Origin: Bacillota bacterium
Lineage (GTDB): Bacteria > Bacillota > Clostridia > Acetivibrionales > DSM-2933
Length of the DNA: 12,436 nt
Direction: 5' to 3'
NCBI GenBank assembly: GCA_023441845.1
Contig: JAEZNF010000370.1
Coordinates: 1-12,436, forward strand
The notes beneath the pieces are model-generated. The model saw nothing but the letters and a program-made list of their open reading frames with translations, did not search any database and was not told where the DNA came from. Positions 6,363-12,436 of this stretch are shown here, one piece after another (positions within the stretch are counted from its first letter, which is position 1; every line of letters starts with the position of its first letter). The position numbers and the translations under genes are program-made.

Positions 6363-6599
6363 TCATACCTTCCATGCCGGGAGTTGAGCCAACATCCCTT
6401 CTGCCGCCTTCTTTGCCGCTTTCTCATCCAACCCCTGTGTCCTTACTATAAATCCTGTCATGGACTCCAGCTTTTCCTCATATGACTGCATAGTGCCATC
6501 AGGCCTTGCACAATGAATACAGTAGTCCTTTTTCCCGTCTCCCATGGCAAAATCCGCCGGGGTTTTCATCGGCATTCCGCAAGCTATACATATCTTCAT
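6363..6599 (-). CDS. Small zinc-ribbon protein
   Basis: The 78-residue protein starts MKICIACGMPM and has two CxxC knuckles (Cys4/Cys7 and Cys27/Cys30), fitting the putative zinc-ribbon family Zn_ribbon_2. The C-terminal half is a predicted helical segment without further cysteines. Its start lies one base after the TetR stop codon, and its GGAGAGG ribosome binding site is inside the end of the TetR region, so translation is likely coupled. The family's function is unknown. Its place between two regulators and a CoA ligase suggests an accessory role in the same response. The start is well fixed by the ribosome binding site and the first CxxC. Confidence 0.8.
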   Translation of the reverse strand: MKICIACGMPMKTPADFAMGDGKKDYCIHCARPDGTMQSYEEKLESMTGFIVRTQGLDEKAAKKAAEGMLAQLPAWKV

Positions 6600-6600
6600 T

Positions 6601-7203
6601 CTAAACCTCTCCTTTACTTAGTTCAATTAAATTTATATAATATTCTGTCAATTGTTTGCCATACCTCTCCAAAACCAGGCCTCCGGGTGCAAACATATCA
6701 CCGTTGACCAAATAGTAATGGACTAATCCTATCCATGTATTGAACAGCAGATCAACAGGCATGGTACGTATTATCGAAGCCTTCATTTCCTTCTCGGCAA
6801 CCTGGGAAATATGAAATGATATCGCAGACTGGATCATAATCAAAGTATTACGGGCACTTTCATTTATAAGGTGTGCTTCCGAAACCAACCTTGTGTAAAA
6901 GGCCTCATTCTCACTCAATCCTTTCAAGTGAGCCTCTAAGACATCCTTCATCCCACAGTCGCTGTCAACCAACTCATGAAGCCTGCCTGAAATACGCATA
7001 CCAAATTCCTTGATTACTTCGTTTAAAAGAATTTCCCGCGTTGGGAAATGTGCAAATACCGTCCCGTGTGATACTTTTGCCGCACTTGCTATATCACATG
7101 TGCGCGTGACGCTTATCCCATATCTCGCAAATTGATTAATTGCCTCCTCAATAATACGCTTCCTTGTTTTATTTTTTTGCTGCTGTCTCTGCGACTCCGG
7201 CAT
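6601..7203 (-). CDS. TetR/AcrR-family transcriptional regulator
   Basis: The 200-residue protein has the typical TetR layout. A DNA-binding domain occupies about residues 12-60, with the helix-turn-helix around CDIASAAKVSHGTVFAHFPTRE and the family signature F-A-H-F-x-x-R-E. A variable helical ligand-binding domain follows. The ATG is preceded by TAGGAGT with 8 nt spacing. It is the first gene of the operon that runs through a zinc-ribbon protein and an XRE-cupin regulator to an acyl-CoA synthetase. Its promoter has TGAGTT/AACTCA palindromes just after the -10 box, so autoregulation and control of the whole operon by this protein are likely. The ligand is unknown; the context suggests a carboxylic acid or its CoA ester. 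Confidence 0.92.
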   Translation of the reverse strand: MPESQRQQQKNKTRKRIIEEAINQFARYGISVTRTCDIASAAKVSHGTVFAHFPTREILLNEVIKEFGMRISGRLHELVDSDCGMKDVLEAHLKGLSENEAFYTRLVSEAHLINESARNTLIMIQSAISFHISQVAEKEMKASIIRTMPVDLLFNTWIGLVHYYLVNGDMFAPGGLVLERYGKQLTEYYINLIELSKGEV

Positions 7204-7216
7204 TTAATTGACTCCT

Positions 7217-7237
7217 AACTCATTGAGTTTTAACTCA
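7217..7237. promoter_or_regulatory. Overlapping palindromic operator of the TetR operon
   Basis: Three alternating half-sites, AACTCA (7217-7222), TGAGTT (7224-7229) and AACTCA (7232-7237), make two overlapping inverted repeats with 1-nt and 2-nt centres. They lie between the -10 box and the ribosome binding site of the TetR gene, where a bound repressor would block transcription. TetR is the likely binder. The XRE-cupin protein is the alternative. Confidence 0.65.
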
Positions 7238-7265
7238 TTATAATATATCACAGATTCTTTGTCAA
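7237..7265 (-). promoter_or_regulatory. Perfect-consensus promoter of the TetR-acyl-CoA synthetase operon
   Basis: On the minus strand TTGACA (7260-7265) and TATAAT (7237-7242) are separated by exactly 17 nt. This matches the housekeeping sigma-factor consensus at all twelve positions. The start point would fall within or next to the AACTCA/TGAGTT operator. So strong a promoter combined with an overlapping operator is typical of genes held down by a repressor. Confidence 0.8.
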
Positions 7266-7470
7266 CAAATGTTAATCTGTTTTTATTAGAATTTGCCACA
7301 ATTCTACCAAGACTTTCAAACTCCCAATATTATATAATATCAATAACTGTATAGATAATCCAAAATTAATTATTAAAAATAATTTAGCACGACTAAAAAA
7401 CAAAATAGCGTTCGTATACATATTATATATACTTTTAAGGACATACTGTTCGGTAACTTACCTGCTGAAT

Positions 7471-7577
7471 AAAAGGTTCGGGGTAGTAGAGGCCCAGGAT
7501 GCACAGGCAAGCAATGGAGCGAAGCGGAATGACCAGTCCCTCTCGCCTTTTGCCGGTTTTCCCTTCGGGAAATGGCC
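7471..7577 (+). other. GC-rich, possibly structured intergenic element
   Basis: This island is clearly richer in G and C than the flanking intergenic DNA. Possible nested pairings are 7471-7476 with 7546-7551 (AAAAGG/CCTTTT) and 7488-7492 with 7539-7543 (AGAGG/CCTCT). GGCAA (7506-7510) with TTGCC (7550-7554) competes with these as a pseudoknot-like pairing. The 3' end is a hairpin with CCCTTCGGG at its tip, shared as a 32-nt repeat with 452-483. I recognise no known riboswitch core. It lies upstream of the predicted promoter of the dockerin gene, so it may be a separate small RNA or dispersed repeat rather than part of that gene's leader. Confidence 0.4.
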
Positions 7578-7604
7578 ACATAAAAACTTATGAAGTAAGG
7601 GTTA

Positions 7605-7634
7605 TTGAATTCTACGAAAGGGGAGGGTTATAAT
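7605..7634 (+). promoter_or_regulatory. Promoter of the X-dockerin carbohydrate-binding gene
   Basis: TTGAAT (7605-7610) and TATAAT (7629-7634) are separated by 18 nt, giving a predicted leader of about 60 nt before the ATG at 7702. The spacer contains a GGGGAGGG run, which is purine-rich and could bind a regulator. Confidence 0.55.
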
Positions 7635-7701
7635 CCAGGTTTGTTTATAAAAGTTGTTTATTTCAAGCACAAAGAATTTTAATTTTTAAGGGGGATTCCG
7701 T

Positions 7702-9693
7702 ATGAAAAAATTCATCTCCGGGTTTGTAACAGCTGCAATGCTTCTTGCCGCTGTAGCATCGCCCGTACTGAAGAGCGATGTATATGCCGCGGGGTATAAA
7801 GTTACCGGTTATGTAAAACCAAATGTAACTTCTACCAACAGCGAAATCAAAAAGAATTTTAAGGTAGAAATTGTTGAAGTCGGAAAAAGCGTACTTACTG
7901 ACGCCAATGGGTACTTTGAAATCTCCGATGTTGAAGAAAGAACGTCGGGTTATACTTTAAAGATCAGCAAAACCTCTTACCTGACACGTCAAATTAAAAA
8001 TGTTGCTGTTAAAGGTACTGTAATTGTCGGTTCCTCCTCTTCACCTGTAGAAATATGGGCAGGCGACATTGCAGAGGATAATGCAATTAACTTTACCGAT
8101 ATAGTGCGAATTGCAGGTTCCTTCAATACCTCTAAAGGCAGCGCTAATTATAAAGCTGAGTACGACATAAACATGAACGGCGCAATCAGTATGGATGATA
8201 TAATGCTTGTTGCATCTAATTTTAATAAAACTGTCAATAATTATTCCACTATAACTCCTACTACCATACCTTCCTCAATAACATCACCTACTGCGACACC
8301 TACAAAGTCGCCTACCCCAACACCGACAACCTCGGTTAATCCTTCGGATGCATGGGAATTAAACAAGGGTACAATAACTCTTGGCAGTTCAATAAGCTAT
8401 ACGGGTACAGGTATTTCTGTCAGCGGTTCTACTGTCAAAATCACGGCAGGCGGTGACCACACAGTTACAGGAACACTATCAAACGGTATGATTTTAGTTG
8501 ACACTACCGAAAGAGTCAAATTAAGATTAAGTAATGCAAGTATAACCAACTCAACCGGCCCTGCAATTTATGCAAAAAATGCCGATAAGCTGTTTATCAC
8601 TCTGGATAAGGGCACTACCAATACACTTGCCGATGGACAATCATATAGTGACCAAACACTTAAAGCAGCGTTATTCAGTAATGATGACCTGGAGATAAAA
8701 GGCAGCGGAACTTTGAATATTACAGGAAATTTCAAGCATGCAATTTGCAGCGATGATGATATCAATATTGAAAATGGTATTATTAATGTTAAATCTGCAA
8801 AAAAAGACGGAATCCATGCCAACGGATCAATTGATATTACGGGCGGAACATTGGATATTACTGCAACTGTAGATGCTATCCAAAATGAAGATCAAGAAGG
8901 AATAACCATTGATGATGGTAAATTAACTCTTTCTGCAGGTGATCAAGCTATAAGATCAAAGACCGGGAAAAAAGTTGCCGGCGGAATAACAATTAATGGC
9001 GGAACCATAAACATTACAAAATCCAGAGAAGGTATTTCAGCCGAATTAATTACTATAAACGGCGGAACAACATCTATTATAGCATCTGACGATTGTACTA
9101 ATGCTACCATGGGCAGTCGTACAGATAGAGACGATGGAAGTCTGTTATTAATTAGTGGCGGATCAGTATATGCAAGTTCAGCAAACGGAGACGCTTTGGA
9201 CTCCAATGGCTCAATAACAATTGCAGGTGGTACGGTTGTAGTTTCAGGGCCTCAAGGAATGCCTAATGTACCTATTGACAGCAACGGTACGTTTACAGTA
9301 ACGGGCGGAACAGTATTGGCTACAGGTCCAAGTATGATGATGGCACAATATCCCACCGGAGCATCCGCACAATATTCACTGGCTGTAGGCCTTTCATCTA
9401 CGCAAGCTGCAAATTCAGCTGTTTGTATAAAGGATTCAACCGGAAAAGTACTCCTTATCACTAAACCTGTTCGTAATTATGTGAATATAGTTTTCTCTTC
9501 ACCTGAACTTAAAAACGGTTCTACATATACAGTTTCTTACGGTGGAACTGTTTCAGGCGGTACCAATGTGAACGGAGTAATAACCGGAGGTACATATAGC
9601 GGTGGTTCATCAACAAATGTAACAATTAACAAATCTCCAACAACCACAGTTAACTGGAGCGGCGGCTGGGGAGGCGGCTGGGGAGGCTTCTAA
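7702..9693 (+). CDS. Secreted X-module/type II dockerin protein with Cthe_2159-like beta-helix carbohydrate-binding domain
   Basis: The 663-residue protein begins with a signal peptide (basic MKK, hydrophobic core, cleavage likely after VYAA, residue 30). Residues 31-120 resemble the X-module that precedes the type II dockerin in the scaffoldin CipA (GYKVTGYVKP, FKVEIV, TDANGYFEIS, SGYTLKIS). A dockerin with two calcium loops follows: DIAEDNAINFTD (122-133) and DINMNGAISMDD (155-166). Next come a Pro/Thr linker (about 183-213) and a long domain (about 218-645) with repeated GG-T-hydrophobic turns. That domain resembles the beta-helix family of Cthe_2159, which binds cellulose and polygalacturonate. 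The tail is rich in Trp and Gly (WSGGWGGGWGGF). Type II dockerins bind cohesins of cell-surface anchoring scaffoldins, so this protein probably sits on the cell wall and holds plant polysaccharide. The dockerin being N-terminal is unusual. AAGGGGG lies 7 nt before the ATG. No catalytic residues are evident. Confidence 0.85.
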   Translation: MKKFISGFVTAAMLLAAVASPVLKSDVYAAGYKVTGYVKPNVTSTNSEIKKNFKVEIVEVGKSVLTDANGYFEISDVEERTSGYTLKISKTSYLTRQIKNVAVKGTVIVGSSSSPVEIWAGDIAEDNAINFTDIVRIAGSFNTSKGSANYKAEYDINMNGAISMDDIMLVASNFNKTVNNYSTITPTTIPSSITSPTATPTKSPTPTPTTSVNPSDAWELNKGTITLGSSISYTGTGISVSGSTVKITAGGDHTVTGTLSNGMILVDTTERVKLRLSNASITNSTGPAIYAKNADKLFITLDKGTTNTLADGQSYSDQTLKAALFSNDDLEIKGSGTLNITGNFKHAICSDDDINIENGIINVKSAKKDGIHANGSIDITGGTLDITATVDAIQNEDQEGITIDDGKLTLSAGDQAIRSKTGKKVAGGITINGGTINITKSREGISAELITINGGTTSIIASDDCTNATMGSRTDRDDGSLLLISGGSVYASSANGDALDSNGSITIAGGTVVVSGPQGMPNVPIDSNGTFTVTGGTVLATGPSMMMAQYPTGASAQYSLAVGLSSTQAANSAVCIKDSTGKVLLITKPVRNYVNIVFSSPELKNGSTYTVSYGGTVSGGTNVNGVITGGTYSGGSSTNVTINKSPTTTVNWSGGWGGGWGGF

Positions 9694-9750
9694 GGTTAAT
9701 AAACTGCCTTTATAAAAAAATTGACTGATTTTAATAAATGCTTAAAATGA

Positions 9751-9805
9751 AAAATCTCCATCCAGGCATGATAATTTCCATAATCACAGCCTTGATGGAG
9801 ATTTT
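9751..9805. terminator. Bidirectional hairpin terminator between convergent genes
   Basis: Arms 9751-9767 and 9789-9805 pair over 17 positions with one mismatch, and have A and T runs at their bases. The hairpin lies 57 nt after the dockerin-protein gene and 83 nt after the topoisomerase gene, which converge here. It can serve both. The remaining bases to 9888 contain only a weak TAGCCG/CGGCTA pair. Confidence 0.7.
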
Positions 9806-9888
9806 CATATTACAGCTTATTGGTTTCCATACTATTTATGGCTCTAATAGCCGGTTAGTCTCCATATACTATTACGGCTAACACAAAA

Positions 9889-11856
9889 TCACTTTTTATC
9901 CTGTATATTCGTCAACGAAAGCATATTGTTCATGTTCATTCTGCTGTTCTTCACCTTGTCCATTACTTTTTTGATATATGCATTTAACTTTTCCAGGAAA
10001 ACCTCCTCGGTGGTTTCCATGTTTTCTATCATACCAAGTCCCTTCTCCCAACTGGCAGTCAGCGAAGGATTCAAAAGTTCCCTGGCCGTATACCGTACCA
10101 GTTGGACAATCAACTCTCCTTTTGGTGCGGGCGTCACAATCTGCGTTTTACCGTGTATATTTATATAACCGATTTCCTTAAGCTTTTTAATAATACCCGC
10201 ACGCGTGGCTGACGTGCCAATACCGCAAGTTTTTATCTGCTGCCTTAACTCCTCGTTTTCAATAAACTTACCTGCCTTTTCCATCGTGATAATCAGAGAA
10301 CCGTCAGTATATCTTGACGGCGGCTTGGTTTCCTTCTCTTCGAGCTCAAGATCGGTAATCTTACACTTCTCTTTTTTTACAAGTTTATGAATTGGAGAAT
10401 CCGTTATCTCTTCCTCACCCTTCGGTAAACTGACCTCGTAGACCTCTTTCCAGCCGGCTTCTTTTAATGTTTTGGCATTGGTCACAAATATTTCTCCGCA
10501 AATTTCTGTTTCCACCCTCGTGGTGTTATACTCTGCAGGCGGATAAAAAGCAGCAAGGAACCTCTTTACTATTAGGTTGTAGATAGCCTTTGTGTCTTCA
10601 TCGAGCTTACTTAAATCTGTAGTTACATATGTCGGTATAATTGCGTAGTGGTCTGTAACCTTCCCGTCATCCACGTACCGTTTGGTTCCCTTATCTATCT
10701 TAAGCTTTCCGAATTCCTTGATCCGCTTTACATGTTCCTTAAATGCCGCATTACCGAATAACCCGTTCAATACCCTGGGCAATTCATCTACAACATCTGT
10801 CGAAATAACTCTGCTGTCGGTCCTTGGGTAGGAAATCATTTTTTTCTCATACAGGCTCTGGGCTATCTCAAGGGTTTTGTCTACAGGAATCTTGAACTTC
10901 TTGTTTGCCTCAGACTGAAGTTCTGCAAGGTTAAACAGCAGCGGGGGCTGCTCGGCCTTTGTCTTAACCTCTACCTTTTTGACGTTAGCTTCATTGTCCT
11001 TAAGCTTCTCTATAATTTCAAGCGCCTCTTCCTTGCTTATATATTTCTCATCCTCATCCGCTTCTTCCCCGGACTTTTTGCCGCTTTTTTTCTTCTGCTG
11101 CCACTTGCCTTTATACGCGATATTATTATCCGCTGATAAAAAGCTGCCCTGTATTCCATAGCGGATTTTAGGAACAAAGTTTCTGATTTCTTCTTCCCTC
11201 TCGACTATAAGCCCTAAAACACAAGTCATAACCCTACCTATGGCTATAACCGTTGATTTGTTCTCTTTAAGAAGGTTGGATATGGTCCTTCCGTATTGGC
11301 ACGTATATATTCTGCTGAAATTCATTCCAAAAAGCCAATCCTCTTTAGCCCTGCTGTATGCGGATTTTGCAAGCGAATCGTAGTCAGCCAGATCCTTTGC
11401 TTCATCTATTCCTTTTTTTATGGCGTCCTCGGTCTGCGAGGAAATCCATACCCTTTTTGCCGGTTTGCTGCTTCCGCTCTGATTATACACAAGCCTGAAA
11501 ATATATTCACCCTCACGGCCGCTGTCGGTGCATGCGTAAATCATATCTACATCATCTCTGAGCATCAGGGACTTAATAACCTCATACTGCTTTGAAACTC
11601 CCCTGTCTTCAATAACAACATATTTATATTCATCCGGAATTATGGGAAGGTGTTCTACCTTCCATTCCTTATATATAGGATTGTAAGCATCAGGATAAGC
11701 CATTGTGATTAAATGCCCGAAGCACCATGATACAATAGCTTTATCCGACTGGGCAAAGCCTCTTGCCCTGTCACTTTTTGAAATCTGCAGCCCAAGCACA
11801 CCTGCAAAGCTCGCAGCTACAGAAGGTTTTTCAGTAAGATATAATTTTTTACCCAA
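9889..11856 (-). CDS. topB: DNA topoisomerase III (type IA)
   Basis: The 655-residue protein is a type IA topoisomerase that relaxes or decatenates DNA by passing strands through a transient 5'-phosphotyrosine break. The TOPRIM domain begins at TEKPS, with Glu9 as the conserved acid. It continues to ACTDSGREGE (108-117), where the second Asp of the usual DxD is Gly113, a variant I recall from other TopB proteins. The catalytic tyrosine is Tyr343 in ISYPRTDSR. GIGTSATRAGII (545-556) is another family motif. There are no C-terminal zinc fingers, as expected for topoisomerase III rather than TopA. A Lys/Glu/Asp-rich insertion (about 254-271) looks disordered. The start codon is TTG, fixed by GGAG 6 nt upstream and by the family N-terminus MGKKLYLTEKPS. 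The gene appears to stand alone, behind a promoter at 11907-11935. Confidence 0.95.
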   Translation of the reverse strand: MGKKLYLTEKPSVAASFAGVLGLQISKSDRARGFAQSDKAIVSWCFGHLITMAYPDAYNPIYKEWKVEHLPIIPDEYKYVVIEDRGVSKQYEVIKSLMLRDDVDMIYACTDSGREGEYIFRLVYNQSGSSKPAKRVWISSQTEDAIKKGIDEAKDLADYDSLAKSAYSRAKEDWLFGMNFSRIYTCQYGRTISNLLKENKSTVIAIGRVMTCVLGLIVEREEEIRNFVPKIRYGIQGSFLSADNNIAYKGKWQQKKKSGKKSGEEADEDEKYISKEEALEIIEKLKDNEANVKKVEVKTKAEQPPLLFNLAELQSEANKKFKIPVDKTLEIAQSLYEKKMISYPRTDSRVISTDVVDELPRVLNGLFGNAAFKEHVKRIKEFGKLKIDKGTKRYVDDGKVTDHYAIIPTYVTTDLSKLDEDTKAIYNLIVKRFLAAFYPPAEYNTTRVETEICGEIFVTNAKTLKEAGWKEVYEVSLPKGEEEITDSPIHKLVKKEKCKITDLELEEKETKPPSRYTDGSLIITMEKAGKFIENEELRQQIKTCGIGTSATRAGIIKKLKEIGYINIHGKTQIVTPAPKGELIVQLVRYTARELLNPSLTASWEKGLGMIENMETTEEVFLEKLNAYIKKVMDKVKNSRMNMNNMLSLTNIQDKK

Positions 11857-11906
11857 AATTATCTCCTCAATATTTTATGTTTAATATTAAACTATAACGG
11901 TTTATA

Positions 11907-11935
11907 ATTATAAATAAAGTGGTGGTTATTTTCAA
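11907..11935 (-). promoter_or_regulatory. Promoter of topB
   Basis: On the minus strand TTGAAA (11930-11935) and TATAAT (11907-11912) are separated by 17 nt. The predicted leader is about 45 nt, ending in GAGGAG before the TTG start codon. Confidence 0.6.
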
Positions 11936-11973
11936 GTAGCACATGCTGGTTTAATTAACATACGCACTTGTTC

Positions 11974-12002
11974 TGGAATTACTTTTAAACAAATGATATA
12001 AT
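11974..12002 (+). promoter_or_regulatory. Possible promoter of the DEAD-box helicase gene
   Basis: A TATAAT hexamer (11997-12002) lies 33 nt upstream of the ATG at 12036. The best-spaced -35 candidate, TGGAAT (11974-11979, 17-nt spacer), is poor, so only the -10 box is persuasive. It is divergent from the topB promoter. Confidence 0.4.
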
Positions 12003-12035
12003 AATAGCATCTTACTATAACAAAGGACGGTTCCA

Positions 12036-12436
12036 ATGAAAAACAGTTTTAATGATCTGGGTATCACGCCTCCCATTTTAAAGGCCCTGGAAGAAATGAA
12101 TTTTAAAACACCCACGGAAGTTCAGAGCAAGGCAATTCCCCACATTTTGAATCAAAAAGACCTCATCGTGAAGTCTAAAACCGGCAGTGGAAAGACGGCG
12201 GTTTTTGGAGTTTCGATTCTACAGATGACCGACCCCAAAGCTGAAGAACCGCAAGGGCTAATTCTAACACCTACAAGGGAGCTCGCCGTACAAGTATCCA
12301 ATGATCTAAAAAAAATGTCAAAGCATCTTCATCACAAAATAACGGCTGTATACGGTCAACATAACATAAATTCTGAAGTACAGGATATGAAAAAAGGTGC
12401 ATCCATTATTACCGGAACACCCGGCCGGGTATATGA
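12036..12436 (+). CDS. DEAD-box RNA helicase, DbpA/YxiN-like, N-terminal part (3' end outside window)
   Basis: The first 133 codons are visible and the frame is open at the window edge; the final TGA-like bases are not in frame. Landmarks are the Q-motif region (Phe5 and TPTEVQ, 25-30), Walker A SKTGSGKT (47-54), motif Ia PTRELA (79-84) and motif Ib TPGR (128-131). The pattern KSKTGSGKT plus LTPTRELAVQVSNDL is closer to DbpA/YxiN than to CshA. Those helicases assist 50S ribosome assembly and use a C-terminal RNA-recognition domain specific for 23S rRNA, which would lie outside the window. Assignment to that subfamily is inference. The ATG is preceded by AAAGGA about 9 nt upstream. Confidence 0.9.
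   Translation, partial: MKNSFNDLGITPPILKALEEMNFKTPTEVQSKAIPHILNQKDLIVKSKTGSGKTAVFGVSILQMTDPKAEEPQGLILTPTRELAVQVSNDLKKMSKHLHHKITAVYGQHNINSEVQDMKKGASIITGTPGRVY

Noticed and set aside
7480..7577. Cyclic-di-GMP (GEMM) or other known riboswitch
   Set aside because: The core motifs of GEMM and of the other classes I checked by eye are absent, and the element lies upstream of the best promoter rather than in the leader.
7373..7579. Minus-strand ORF of 68 codons upstream of the dockerin gene
   Set aside because: It is an open frame across the GC-rich island; composition follows the structured repeat rather than protein coding, and no ribosome binding site is seen.
1..12436. CRISPR arrays, tRNA or rRNA genes, insertion sequences, phage genes
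   Set aside because: No regularly spaced repeats, tRNA-like cloverleafs, rRNA signatures or transposase frames were seen on either strand.
12429..12436. Apparent TGA stop at the end of the helicase fragment
   Set aside because: The TGA is out of frame; the frame ends ...GTA TAT GA and is simply cut by the window.

Overview
The window looks like chromosomal DNA from a low-GC, anaerobic, cellulosome-forming clostridium of the Acetivibrio/Hungateiclostridium (Clostridium thermocellum) type. Three things point there. One is a secreted protein with an X-module plus type II dockerin pair closely resembling the C-terminus of the CipA scaffoldin. The second is fusion of that pair to a beta-helix carbohydrate-binding module of the Cthe_2159 kind. 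The third is a malate dehydrogenase/malic enzyme gene pair, the hallmark of the 'malate shunt' in these bacteria. The assignment rests on remembered family features, not on a database search.

Layout, left to right. (1) Bases 2-307 (+): 3' end of a DedA/VTT-domain membrane protein. (2) 308-549: a short repeat copy and a strong terminator serving the minus strand. (3) 550-2701 (-): mdh followed 28 bp later by malic enzyme. The mdh product has a lactate-dehydrogenase fold, but the substrate-selecting residue is Arg, which predicts oxaloacetate/malate. A promoter at 2948-2976 carries a perfect inverted repeat across its core, with a Rex-like site just upstream. (4) 2702-4044: a 1.3-kb AT-rich stretch without a conventional gene. 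It holds the mdh leader and promoter, an unexplained perfect 18-bp hairpin, and two tiny minus-strand ORFs of 26 and 31 codons, the second with an excellent ribosome binding site. (5) 4045-7203 (-): a four-gene operon of TetR regulator, small zinc-ribbon protein, XRE-cupin regulator and MACS-type acyl-CoA synthetase. It is driven by a perfect-consensus promoter with overlapping palindromic operators. (6) 7266-7701: a GC-rich, possibly structured island and the promoter of the next gene. (7) 7702-9693 (+): the X-dockerin II/beta-helix surface protein. (8) 9694-9888: a convergent terminator. (9) 9889-11856 (-): DNA topoisomerase III with a TTG start. (10) 12036-end (+): start of a DbpA/YxiN-type DEAD-box RNA helicase, cut by the window edge.

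How the genes work together. The mdh-malic enzyme pair would convert oxaloacetate to malate and on to pyruvate, trading NADH for NADPH. The TetR operon looks like a self-contained, ligand-controlled unit for activating a carboxylic acid to its CoA ester. The dockerin protein should dock onto type II cohesins of cell-surface scaffoldins and present a polysaccharide-binding beta-helix outside the cell. The remaining genes are housekeeping. The most unusual observations are the N-terminal X-dockerin II on a carbohydrate-binding beta-helix, the LDH-like MDH with retained fructose-bisphosphate site residues, the operator architecture of two promoters, the GC-rich intergenic island with a second partial copy 7 kb away, and the pair of micro-ORFs.
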